The notes below the pieces were generated by a model, which was not told the DNA's origin, made no database searches, and worked only from the letters and a program-made list of their open reading frames with translations. Shown here piece after piece: positions 10,355-17,303 of a stretch of DNA of 64,000 nucleotides (position 1 is its first letter; each line of letters starts with the position of its first letter). This stretch comes from Micromonospora vinacea (GTDB lineage Bacteria > Actinomycetota > Actinomycetes > Mycobacteriales > Micromonosporaceae): contig NZ_JADOTY010000001.1 in the NCBI RefSeq assembly GCF_015751785.1, forward strand, positions 2,480,001 through 2,544,000, in the 5' to 3' direction. Position numbers and translations under genes: made by a program.

Positions 10355-10663
10355 ATGGCGTTCGAGGTCGAAGCTGCGACTCTGCATACCGCCGCGAGTG
10401 ACGTGCGGTCCACGCGCAGCGAGGTCGACGGCGAGCTGAAGAAGCTGTGGAACGTGGTCGATGACCTGGCCATCGCGTGGAAGGGTCAGGCGTCCACGGG
10501 CTTCCAGTCGCTGATGACGCGCTGGAACGAGGACACCGTCAAACTGCTGACGGCGATGGACAGCATCGCTGACCTGCTCGACAAGTCGGGTACGACGCAC
10601 CAGGTCAACGACGAAGAGCAGCAGCAGATGCTGGACAAGTTCCACTCTGCTCTCAACCCGTGA
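10355..10663 (+). CDS. WXG100 family substrate, EsxB/CFP-10-like
   Basis: This 102-residue helical-hairpin protein has the WXG turn in the form AWKGQAS (about residues 45-51) and a long charged C-terminal helix. It is the first of a two-gene pair, 25 bp before the second, the usual arrangement for EsxB/EsxA heterodimers. A C-terminal YxxxD/E-type export signal is not obvious: the last residues read QQQMLDKFHSALNP, with F in place of Y. Ribosome site GGAAGGG lies 9 bases before the ATG. A long leader of about 90 bases follows a candidate -10 (TACGGT, 10255-10260). The role as EccC-dependent substrate is by family and location. Confidence 0.92.
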   Translation: MAFEVEAATLHTAASDVRSTRSEVDGELKKLWNVVDDLAIAWKGQASTGFQSLMTRWNEDTVKLLTAMDSIADLLDKSGTTHQVNDEEQQQMLDKFHSALNP

Positions 10664-10688
10664 TCCGTAGCCGGCAGAGGAGGAAATC

Positions 10689-10967
10689 GTGACGATCAAA
10701 GTTGACTATGCGGTCCTCGAGAGCAGCAACCAGCAGATGCAGGCCATCTCGAAGACGCTCGAGGAAAAGCTTGACACGCTGCGGTCGATGCTGACCAAGC
10801 TGCACTGGGACGGCGAGGACCGGGTTGCCTACGAGCAGCACCAGGCGAAGTGGGACGCGGCGGTCCGGGACATCAACCGGATCCTGAACGAGATCGGCGG
10901 TGCCGTGGGCATCGCCCGCGAAAACTACCTCACCACGGAGATGAGCAACTCCAAGGTGTGGAGCTGA
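10689..10967 (+). CDS. WXG100 family substrate, EsxA/ESAT-6-like
   Basis: A 92-residue protein with two helices joined by a WXG-type turn (LHWDGEDRVAY, about residues 38-48). It is the second gene of the WXG100 pair and probably forms a 1:1 dimer with the product of the upstream gene. The start is preceded by AGGAGG. The Tyr of DRVAYEQ and the C-terminal NSKVWS are noteworthy, the latter ending in an aromatic residue. A strong hairpin terminator follows directly, closing the eccC-side transcription unit. Confidence 0.92.
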   Translation: MTIKVDYAVLESSNQQMQAISKTLEEKLDTLRSMLTKLHWDGEDRVAYEQHQAKWDAAVRDINRILNEIGGAVGIARENYLTTEMSNSKVWS

Positions 10968-10978
10968 AGCATTCGCAC

Positions 10979-11017
10979 GAGCGGCTCCGGTCCGGTTCAT
11001 CCGGCCCGGAGCCGCTC
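10979..11017 (+). terminator. Strong terminator after the WXG100 pair
   Basis: Perfect 12-bp arms GAGCGGCTCCGG (10979-10990) and CCGGAGCCGCTC (11006-11017) with a 15-base loop. No U-tract follows, as is common in actinobacteria. It sits between esxA-like and the convergent mycP, 55 bp from the mycP stop. Confidence 0.8.
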
Positions 11018-11072
11018 TGTGTTGGCGGCTCTGTGGTGGCGTAGGCCTCGGCACCGCGTCGCGGTGCGCGGC

Positions 11073-12308
11073 TCAGCCGGCGGTTGGCGCGTCGGTGCGT
11101 CGGCCGGGGCGCCAGTCGCGTCGGCGGCCCCGGGCCATGATCGGTCGCGCGACCAGCAGCAGCCCGGCGAGCAGAGCGCCGATGACCGCCGCCCAGATGG
11201 CGGCGGAGCGCTGCCAGCTCAGCGGGTCGTCCCGCACGGCGGGTGCCGGGAGCGCGCCGGCGGGCGGGTTCGCCCGGGTGCCGAGCAGGCTCGACACCGC
11301 CCGGTACGGGTTGACCATCCCGTGGCCGATGTCGGCGTTCTGACCCTCCGGGGGGTTGTCAGCGGTGCGTTTCAGCCGATCCGCTACCTGCTGCGGGTTG
11401 AGACTCGGGTAGGCGGCCCGGACGAGCGCGGCCACCCCCGAGACGTATGCGGCGGCGTAGCTGGTGCCGCCCTCCGGCACTGTGCGGTAGCCGCTGTTTC
11501 CGGGCGCCGGCCCGACGATGTTCATCCCCGGTGCGGCGATGTCGACGTAGTCGCCGCTGATCGAGGTGCCGACGTGGCTGCCCTGTTCGTCCACCCCGCC
11601 GACAGCGATGACCCCGGGGTACGCGGCCGGGTAGCCCGGCAGGTTCTGCGAATTCTCCGACCGGTTGCCCGCGGCGGCGACCAGCACCACCCCGTTGGCC
11701 AGCGCGCGTTCGACGGCCGCCGTCAGTTCGGGGCGGGGAATCGTCGTCAGGGACAGGTTGATCACGTCGGCGCCCTGGGAGACCGCCCAGTCGATGGCCG
11801 CCGCGATCTGCCCGGGGAGCTGTGGGTTGCTGACCTCCCCGAGCTGCGGCAGGACCCGGATCGGCAGGATGCGGGCGCCCGGCGCGATGCCGCTGAAGGG
11901 GACGACAGTGCCCTCCCGGCCGGCGATGATGCCGGCGATCAGCGTGCCGTGCCCGGCCTCGTCGCACTGGCCCTGCCGGGCCGGCAGGTCGTTGAAGTCG
12001 CGACCCTCGAGCACCTGCCCCTTGAGTAGCGGGTGGGCGGCGGAGACTCCGGAGTCGATCACGGCCACCGTGACCCCGGCGCCCCGGGACAGCGGCCACG
12101 CGGAGGACGGCTCCAGCCGGCTGAGTGCCCACGGCGCCTGGGTCAGGCTGTCGGCGCCGTTGGGACCGCAGAGGGGCGGTGCCGCGGTCGCGGGGGAGGG
12201 TGCCACCAGGCCGGCGCCGAGCAGGGCCGCCAGTGCTCCACTGAGGACGCCGCGAAGGGCACGTCGGGACGGGGTCGCGCTCAACGGCGGGCATTCGCGC
12301 ACAGGCAA
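11073..12308 (-). CDS. mycP: Type VII secretion-associated serine protease mycosin
   Basis: A membrane-anchored subtilisin-like (S8) protease that stabilises and regulates ESX systems. Catalytic triad by motif: Asp85 (VAVIDSGV), His120 (AGHGTLIAG) and Ser283 (GGTSYAAAY), with oxyanion Asn215 (AAAGN). The numbering is for the TTG start at 12308. A hydrophobic export signal covers about residues 16-42 and a C-terminal membrane anchor residues ~370-390, followed by an Arg-rich tail. The start is uncertain: TTG (12308) or GTG two codons later, with no strong ribosome site for either. It is convergent with the WXG100 pair and closes the ESX locus. Confidence 0.95.
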   Translation of the reverse strand: MPVRECPPLSATPSRRALRGVLSGALAALLGAGLVAPSPATAAPPLCGPNGADSLTQAPWALSRLEPSSAWPLSRGAGVTVAVIDSGVSAAHPLLKGQVLEGRDFNDLPARQGQCDEAGHGTLIAGIIAGREGTVVPFSGIAPGARILPIRVLPQLGEVSNPQLPGQIAAAIDWAVSQGADVINLSLTTIPRPELTAAVERALANGVVLVAAAGNRSENSQNLPGYPAAYPGVIAVGGVDEQGSHVGTSISGDYVDIAAPGMNIVGPAPGNSGYRTVPEGGTSYAAAYVSGVAALVRAAYPSLNPQQVADRLKRTADNPPEGQNADIGHGMVNPYRAVSSLLGTRANPPAGALPAPAVRDDPLSWQRSAAIWAAVIGALLAGLLLVARPIMARGRRRDWRPGRRTDAPTAG

Positions 12309-12352
12309 AGGTTACCGCCGTGACGGTCGGGCAGCGGCCCCGGCGACGACGG

Positions 12353-12688
12353 TCAGGCGCGGGGGGACGCCTTCGCGGTGGGAACGTCGGCGAACAGTGC
12401 GAGTAGGTCACCGACCTGCCGGTCGGCCTCGGCGGGGTGCCGGAACCGGCCGGCCGGGTTGAGGGTGTACTCGTTGCGTCGCCCGACCCGCGTGCGGTGC
12501 AGGTAACCGCCCGCCTCCAGGTCGGCGACGATCGCCTGCGCGGCCCGTTCGGTCACGCCGACCTCGGCCGCGACGTCGCGCAGCCGGGCCGTCGGATCGC
12601 GGGCGATGGCCAGCAGGACGTGCCCGTGATTGGTGAGGAACGTCCAGTTCCGCCCGCTGCCGGTGTCGCCCGTCACCGTGCTCGCCAT
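12353..12688 (-). CDS. Winged helix-turn-helix regulator
   Basis: A small (111 residues) DNA-binding protein. The winged HTH covers about residues 15-75, with the recognition region LRDVAAEVGVTERAAQAIVA and the wing GYLHRTRVGRRNEYTLNP, resembling MarR/ArsR-type single-domain regulators. The ATG at 12688 is preferred because GGAAGGGCGG precedes it; the frame stays open 20 codons further. It is divergent from the carbonic anhydrase gene, which it may regulate (inference). Candidate minus-strand promoter element TTGACT lies at about 12774-12779, next to a repeated GATGCGT motif at 12796-12817. Confidence 0.8.
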   Translation of the reverse strand: MASTVTGDTGSGRNWTFLTNHGHVLLAIARDPTARLRDVAAEVGVTERAAQAIVADLEAGGYLHRTRVGRRNEYTLNPAGRFRHPAEADRQVGDLLALFADVPTAKASPRA

Positions 12689-12914
12689 CGTGGAACCGCC
12701 CTTCCGGATGTCCGCCTGCCTTCGCGAGAGTCTTGCCGGCCCTGCCACGGGAAGGTTGCCCAGGGGGTGGCCAAAGTCAACGTATGAAATCTAAATCACG
12801 CATCCCTTGACGCATCTTACCGTGCGTGTGACGGTGGAGCCCGAGCCAGCGCCCGCCGCCCGGCCGGCGGAAAGCCGGCTTGACCAGGTCAGATGCGTCG
12901 AGACGAGGTGCGGG

Positions 12915-13643
12915 ATGAGTCAAACCGGGAGCGTCGGTGGTCAGCCGGGTCCGCAGCGGACCACCGACCGGGCGTCCGCGCTCAGCGAGCCGACCCGGGC
13001 GTACGCCGAACTGATCGCCGGCAACCGGCGCTTCGTCGACGGTGCTCCACGCCACCCCAACCAGGATGCCGGGCACCGGGCCGCCGTGGCCGACGGGCAG
13101 CACCCGTTCGCGGTGATCGTCGGCTGCTCCGACTCCCGGCTGGCTGCCGAGATCATCTTCGACCGGGGGCTGGGCGACCTGTTCGTTGTTCGCACGGCCG
13201 GGCACACCGCCGGTCCCGAGGTGCTCGGCAGCGTCGAGTACGCGGTGACAGTGCTCGGCACTCCGCTTGTGGTGGTGCTCGGCCACGACTCGTGCGGTGC
13301 GGTGCAGGCGGCCCGGGAGTCCGTCGCGACGGGTACCGCACCCAGTGGCCATCTGCGCGCGGTGGTCGACGCCGTGCTGCCCAGCCTGCGCCGGGCCCAG
13401 GCCGAGGGCGTGGACGACATCGACGGCATCGTCGACATCCACATCGCCCAGACCGTCGAGACGTTGCTCGGGCAGTCCCCGGTGCTGGCCGACGAGGTGG
13501 CGCGGGGGCGATGCGCGGTGGTGGGGGTGTCCTACCGGCTGGCCGCCGGAGCGGTGCGCCCGGTGGCCGCCATGCCGGCCGGCTTCGCGACGCTGGACAG
13601 CCCGGCCGGGTCGACCGACGCGACCGCGCCCGCCACCGTCTGA
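12915..13643 (+). CDS. Beta-carbonic anhydrase
   Basis: Interconverts CO2 and bicarbonate in the cytosol with a zinc ion. The beta-class zinc ligands are all visible: Cys71-x-Asp73-x-Arg75 (GCSDSRL) and His124-x2-Cys127 (GHDSCGAV). Asp73/Arg75 form the usual catalytic dyad. The 242-residue length is normal for the class. The ATG at 12915 is used; the frame is open 36 codons upstream but that part has no homology-like features and no ribosome site. It stands alone, divergent from a winged-HTH regulator, and ends in a long stem-loop terminator. Confidence 0.93.
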   Translation: MSQTGSVGGQPGPQRTTDRASALSEPTRAYAELIAGNRRFVDGAPRHPNQDAGHRAAVADGQHPFAVIVGCSDSRLAAEIIFDRGLGDLFVVRTAGHTAGPEVLGSVEYAVTVLGTPLVVVLGHDSCGAVQAARESVATGTAPSGHLRAVVDAVLPSLRRAQAEGVDDIDGIVDIHIAQTVETLLGQSPVLADEVARGRCAVVGVSYRLAAGAVRPVAAMPAGFATLDSPAGSTDATAPATV

Positions 13644-13646
13644 CGC

Positions 13647-13685
13647 GTCGAGGGCCGCTCCGCGTCACGCGGAACGGCCCTCGAC
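13647..13685. terminator. Bidirectional terminator after carbonic anhydrase
   Basis: An 18-bp stem (13647-13664 with 13668-13685, one C-A mismatch) with the three-base loop TCA. It lies between two convergent genes, 3 bp after the carbonic anhydrase stop and 14 bp before the stop of the minus-strand gene. Confidence 0.85.
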
Positions 13686-13699
13686 GGGGATCGTGCGGG

Positions 13700-14719
13700 T
13701 CAGAGCAACGACATGTGGACGTGGTCGGTGTGGTTCGACGGCCCGCTGTACGAACTCCAGCCGGTGGCCGGGAACCAGATCTGCCGGTTCCAGATCACGT
13801 AGTAGATGCCGAGCCGGTCGGCGTTACGGATGAGGAACGCGGCGACGTTGTTGCCGTACGTCCGGGTGTCGTTGTTGTGCCACGGGGAGAACCCGCTCTT
13901 CTGTAGCGACCAGTCGCAGGCGCGGCCCTTCGGGTGCTCCCACGGCCCGCCGGGGCGGTAGCAGCCGACGAACCGGTTGAAGCCGGCCGCCTTGACCTCC
14001 TTGTACGCGTGCAGCGTGCGCGGCGTGACGCAGCCGGACGTGGTGGGGTCGTTCTCGCTGCACGACTGGGGCTTCCAGTCACCGTCGGCCGTGCGACCCG
14101 GGCCGATCTTCGCGACCTTGGAGGTGGCATCCACCAGGCCGCCGGTGAAACCCTTGCCGCCGACGAGGGAGAGCGCCTTGTCGGCCTCGCTCTTGCGCTT
14201 CGCCATCAGGGCGGTCTGCTTCTGCTGCTCGCGGACCTCGGTGTCGAGGGCCAGTTTGGCCTGCTCGGCGCGGGCCTTCACCTCGTTGACCTCGGAGAGC
14301 TTCTTCTCGTTGACCATGTTGATCTCGTCGAGCATCCCGGCGCGCTGGACGAACGAGTCGGGAGCGTCGCTCTCCAGCAGCATGGCGACCGCGCCGATCC
14401 GGCCGGTCCGGTACGCCTGGGCGGCGATCTGCCCGACCTGCGGGGCCAACGCGTCGAGGTCGGCCTTGGCCCGGTTGACCTCTGCCGCCAGCTCGCTCTG
14501 CCGCTTCTTGGACTTGTCCAGCTTGGACTTGGCGGCGGAGTAGTCGCGGTTGGCCTGCTCGATGACGTCGTTGAGCAGCTTGGGCTCGCCGTCCTCCTCG
14601 TGCCCGGACGGTGTGGGGTTCGTCGGGGCGGCGTGTGCCGGGAGCGGCCCGGCGAGCACTGTCAGTGCGGCGATCACGGCCACCACGGGTGTCAACCAGC
14701 GGCGTAGGGGTGCCGTCAC
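13700..14719 (-). CDS. Secreted coiled-coil protein, probably cell-wall associated
   Basis: A 339-residue exported protein. Sec signal peptide at residues 1-30 (hydrophobic VVAVIAALTVLAG, cleavage near AHA-A). Residues ~45-185 form a long coiled coil, the arrangement seen at the N-terminus of RipA/NlpC-P60-type wall hydrolases. Instead of an NlpC/P60 domain the C-terminal ~125 residues form another conserved domain (GGPWEHPKGRACDWSL, TGWSSYSGPSNHTDHVHMSLL region) with conserved Cys, Asp and His residues, including an HxDHVH-like end. The catalytic role is unproven. GTG start with GGAAGGGAA upstream. A cyclic-di-AMP riboswitch occupies the leader, as for many actinobacterial wall-remodelling genes. 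Confidence 0.82.
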   Translation of the reverse strand: MTAPLRRWLTPVVAVIAALTVLAGPLPAHAAPTNPTPSGHEEDGEPKLLNDVIEQANRDYSAAKSKLDKSKKRQSELAAEVNRAKADLDALAPQVGQIAAQAYRTGRIGAVAMLLESDAPDSFVQRAGMLDEINMVNEKKLSEVNEVKARAEQAKLALDTEVREQQKQTALMAKRKSEADKALSLVGGKGFTGGLVDATSKVAKIGPGRTADGDWKPQSCSENDPTTSGCVTPRTLHAYKEVKAAGFNRFVGCYRPGGPWEHPKGRACDWSLQKSGFSPWHNNDTRTYGNNVAAFLIRNADRLGIYYVIWNRQIWFPATGWSSYSGPSNHTDHVHMSLL

Positions 14720-14729
14720 AATGTTCCCT

Positions 14730-14885
14730 TCCGTCGACCGCCGACCGGGTTAGCTGACGGGTTCGGGGCGGAAGCGGCCCCTACCGCTGACGCGGATTCA
14801 CCCCAGATACCTGGGTCCCCGGCTCGCCGGCTGGCGATTGGGCGGTGGCACCGCAGGCGCCGCTTCGCGCCTTCATCGGTAACCG
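14730..14885 (-). ncRNA. Cyclic-di-AMP riboswitch (ydaO/yuaA class)
   Basis: Read on the minus strand, the leader of the coiled-coil wall protein contains the conserved blocks of this class in order: GAGCCGGGGACCCAGG (near 14808-14825), GGGGTGAATCCG (14789-14802) and CCCGTCAGCTAACCCGGTCG (14741-14762), the last followed within ~15 bases by the ribosome site. A P1-type closing region and several GC-rich stems surround them. In Streptomyces this class turns off resuscitation-promoting-factor and wall-hydrolase genes when c-di-AMP is high. The exact 5' border is approximate. Confidence 0.9.
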
Positions 14886-15020
14886 GCAGCGAGGTTACCC
14901 GAGAGTCGACCGGGTGAGCTACGCCTGGATGCCGACCAAAAGCGTCATTTCGCCATAGCGTTGAGTGACCAGTGACGCGGTTCTCAGGGTGGGTGCCCGA
15001 TCTGGTCACGCTGAGGAGTG

Positions 15021-16391
15021 TCACCATGCCGTATCCGTGCTCCTGTTCGACTCCGGCCACCGGTCGGTGGCCTCGGATGGGGGTGTGGTCCGCGTCCGGT
15101 CCGGCTCGTCGGAGCCGGTCGTCCGCGGTGAGCTGAGTGCGGCAAGTGCCTCCGTGCGGTCCGGCTGGGGCCGGGGCGAGGGAGCGTCGGTGGACGGTGG
15201 GGCATCGCTGCGTCCGGCGGCGGCCACCACGGCGGCCAGCCCGGTGGTCAGCGGTACGGCGGCGATCAGACCGAGGGTGGCGACCGCGCTGCGGACGATC
15301 TCCTGCGCGAGGAACTCACTGGTGAGGATCTGCCCGATCGGCCGTGCGTCGGCGGTGAGCAGGAGCAGCAGGGGTAGCGACGCGCCCGCGTACGCCAGCA
15401 CGATGGTGTTGACAGTGGAGGCGATGTGCGCGCGGCCGACCCGGGTGGCCGCCCGGTACAGCTGCAACCGGGTCAGCCCGGGGTTGGCGTTCGCCAGTTC
15501 GGTGACGGTGGCCGCCTGGGTGACAGTGACGTCGTCGAGCACCCCGAGCGACCCGATGATGATCCCCGCGAGCAGCAGGCCGTGCAGGTCCACGTCGCCC
15601 TGGAACATCGACAGGGTGGTGGCGTCTTCACTGCCGAAACCGGTGAGGTGGGTCGCTGCCGTGGCGATGGTGGCGAGCACGCCGGTCAGCACCAGACTGC
15701 CCAGGGTGCCGAGCACCGCGACCGACGTCTGTGCGGTGACGCCGTGCGTCAGATAGAGCACCACGAACATGATCAGGGCCGCGCCGACCACCGCCACCAG
15801 CAGTGGTGACCGGCCGGCGCCGATGCCCGGCAGCACGAAGGTGAGCAGGATTGCGAAGCTGGCGGCCAGCCCGGCGAGCGCGGCCAGGCCTCGCCATCGA
15901 CCGAACGCGACGATCGCGGCCGCGAAGACCACCGCCAGCCACACCATCGGGGTGCCGCGTTGGTGCTCGGCGATGTTCCAGTTGCTGGTGGTCGGGTCGG
16001 TGGGGTCGGCCAGCTCGACCAGGATGACCTCGTCGCCGACCTCGACCCGGGGTGCGCCGGGCCCGTCGGGCACCGGTGTCCGTACCTGTTTGCCGGCGGT
16101 CGGCCCGTCGTCCACCCGGACGTCGACGGTGCCGCACCGTCCGTCGCCGACCCTCGGTGTGCCCTCGGGAACCGACGGGGTCGGCGGGCACGGCTCGCTC
16201 ACCACCTGGGTGACGGTGCCGGGGTAGCGCGGCACGTCCGCACCACCATCGGTCTGCGGTGACCCGCCGCGCGGCCAGAGCAGCGCCGCGGCGAGCATTG
16301 TGGCGACGAAGAGGGGGACCACCGTCATGACGAGGATCCGTCGCACCCGTGGTGGGGCGGACGGCGCACTGTGAGTGTGGTCGGCGGCCAA
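15021..16391 (-). CDS. YibE/F family multi-pass membrane protein
   Basis: A 456-residue membrane protein of the YibE/F family; the biochemical role of the family is not established. One N-terminal helix (about residues 19-40) is followed by an extracytoplasmic domain of ~110 residues that contains the OB-like stretch VEVGDEVILVELADPTDPTTS. Seven or eight helices form the core (about residues 150-385), with the family motif LGVLDDVTVTQAATV. A disordered, charged tail of ~70 residues ends the protein. It is not obviously operonic; its stop lies at the upstream edge of the riboswitch promoter region of the next gene. The start at 16391 is reasonable but has no strong ribosome site. Confidence 0.85.
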   Translation of the reverse strand: MAADHTHSAPSAPPRVRRILVMTVVPLFVATMLAAALLWPRGGSPQTDGGADVPRYPGTVTQVVSEPCPPTPSVPEGTPRVGDGRCGTVDVRVDDGPTAGKQVRTPVPDGPGAPRVEVGDEVILVELADPTDPTTSNWNIAEHQRGTPMVWLAVVFAAAIVAFGRWRGLAALAGLAASFAILLTFVLPGIGAGRSPLLVAVVGAALIMFVVLYLTHGVTAQTSVAVLGTLGSLVLTGVLATIATAATHLTGFGSEDATTLSMFQGDVDLHGLLLAGIIIGSLGVLDDVTVTQAATVTELANANPGLTRLQLYRAATRVGRAHIASTVNTIVLAYAGASLPLLLLLTADARPIGQILTSEFLAQEIVRSAVATLGLIAAVPLTTGLAAVVAAAGRSDAPPSTDAPSPRPQPDRTEALAALSSPRTTGSDEPDRTRTTPPSEATDRWPESNRSTDTAW

Positions 16392-16687
16392 GGTGAGACT
16401 CCCAACGATCCGGTGCGGGATACGGGTCAGCGGTCCGGACGGTTCACCGTTGCTGTGGAAACGCGGCGGACGGCGGGACGGATCGCTGCCTGATGATCAC
16501 TTGATCACGGAGGGTCAGTGCTCGGCCCGGTCGACCGGGGACGACGCCACGTCGTGGCGGCGAGGGTGCCCGGCTGTACGGCGGCATGCGGAGGGCCATC
16601 GTGGGAGATGCTAGCCAGCCAACCTGGGCGTCGCAGGTCGTGGCGGAGTGTCGGGTGCCCGAACCGCCCGCGTGGCGGCCCCGGCGG
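16392..16687. other. Intergenic region without a recognised gene
   Basis: About 300 bp between the yibE/F start and the csoR stop. Short open frames here show no ribosome site or family resemblance. The region contains a TGATCA-rich imperfect palindrome (16494-16507). Confidence 0.5.
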
Positions 16688-16984
16688 TCAGCCGCGCTTC
16701 ATGAGCCGACCGACCGCAGCCATCATCTCGGTGGCCATCTCGTCGGCTCGACCCTCGGCGGCGCCCTCGTGCATGCAGTGCCGGGCGTGCCCGTCGAGCA
16801 GCCCCAGGGCCACCTTGTCGAGGGCGGCCTGGATCGCGGAGATCTGGGTGAGCACGTCGATGCAGTAGCGGTCGTCGTCGACCATCTTCTCGATGCCCCG
16901 GACCTGCCCCTCGACGCGGCGGAGCCGCGCGAGCAGCTGGTCCTTGCTGGCGGTGTATCCGCGGATCGGGGTGGGTGCGGTCAT
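16688..16984 (-). CDS. csoR: Copper-sensing transcriptional repressor CsoR
   Basis: A 98-residue all-helical CsoR/RcnR-family repressor that leaves DNA when it binds Cu(I). The copper ligands have the exact CsoR spacing: Cys41, His66 and Cys70 (Cys, 25 residues, His, 4 residues, Cys), in RYCIDVL and DGHARHCMHEG. It is divergent from the copZ-copA operon and probably represses both directions. No Shine-Dalgarno lies before the ATG; a TATCCT -10 candidate ends 7-8 bases before it, so the transcript is probably leaderless. The operator sits in the promoter spacer. Confidence 0.95.
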   Translation of the reverse strand: MTAPTPIRGYTASKDQLLARLRRVEGQVRGIEKMVDDDRYCIDVLTQISAIQAALDKVALGLLDGHARHCMHEGAAEGRADEMATEMMAAVGRLMKRG

Positions 16985-17000
16985 GCCGACCAGGATAGCC

Positions 17001-17015
17001 TACCCCCAGGGGGTA
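17001..17015. promoter_or_regulatory. CsoR operator 1 in the csoR/copZ divergent promoter
   Basis: TACCCCCAGGGGGTA is a perfect 15-base inverted repeat around a central A and matches the G/C-tract CsoR operator type. On the minus strand it fills the space between TATCCT (16992-16997) and the -35 region of csoR. On the plus strand its right end overlaps the copZ -10 candidate TATGGT (17014-17019). Confidence 0.8.
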
Positions 17016-17039
17016 TGGTACGGTCGTGTCCCGATGGGA

Positions 17040-17054
17040 TACCCCCACCGGGTA
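17040..17054. promoter_or_regulatory. Second CsoR-like palindrome in the copZ leader
   Basis: TACCCCCACCGGGTA repeats the TACCC/GGGTA arms of operator 1 with a 5-base centre. Centre-to-centre distance is 39 bp. It lies between the predicted start point and the copZ ribosome site (AGAGGAG). Confidence 0.55.
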
Positions 17055-17080
17055 CCGGTACCGCAAGAGGAGACGATCCA

Positions 17081-17290
17081 ATGGTCAACACGACGTACCA
17101 GGTGCAGGGCATGACCTGCGGGCACTGCGTCAGCGCGGTGAGCGCCGAGGTCAGCGCCATCGCGGGTGTGCGGGACGTCCAGGTCGACCTCGCGGCCGGC
17201 CGGGTCACGGTGAGCAGCGACGAGCCGCTGGACACCGCTGTCGTCCGGGCCGCCGTCGACGAGGCCGGCTACGACCTCGTCGACGCGTGA
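17081..17290 (+). CDS. copZ: Copper chaperone CopZ
   Basis: A 69-residue single heavy-metal-associated domain with ferredoxin-like fold. The Cu(I)-binding motif is GMTCGHC at residues 10-16. It hands copper to CopA and/or to CsoR in the cytosol. ATG start with AGAGGAG at normal distance. The frame is open much further upstream, but that portion overlaps the operator region and csoR and is not coding. It is the first gene of a three-gene unit with an exported His-rich protein and CopA (13-bp and 12-bp gaps). Confidence 0.95.
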   Translation: MVNTTYQVQGMTCGHCVSAVSAEVSAIAGVRDVQVDLAAGRVTVSSDEPLDTAVVRAAVDEAGYDLVDA

Positions 17291-17303
17291 TCGGAGGGCC
17301 GGC

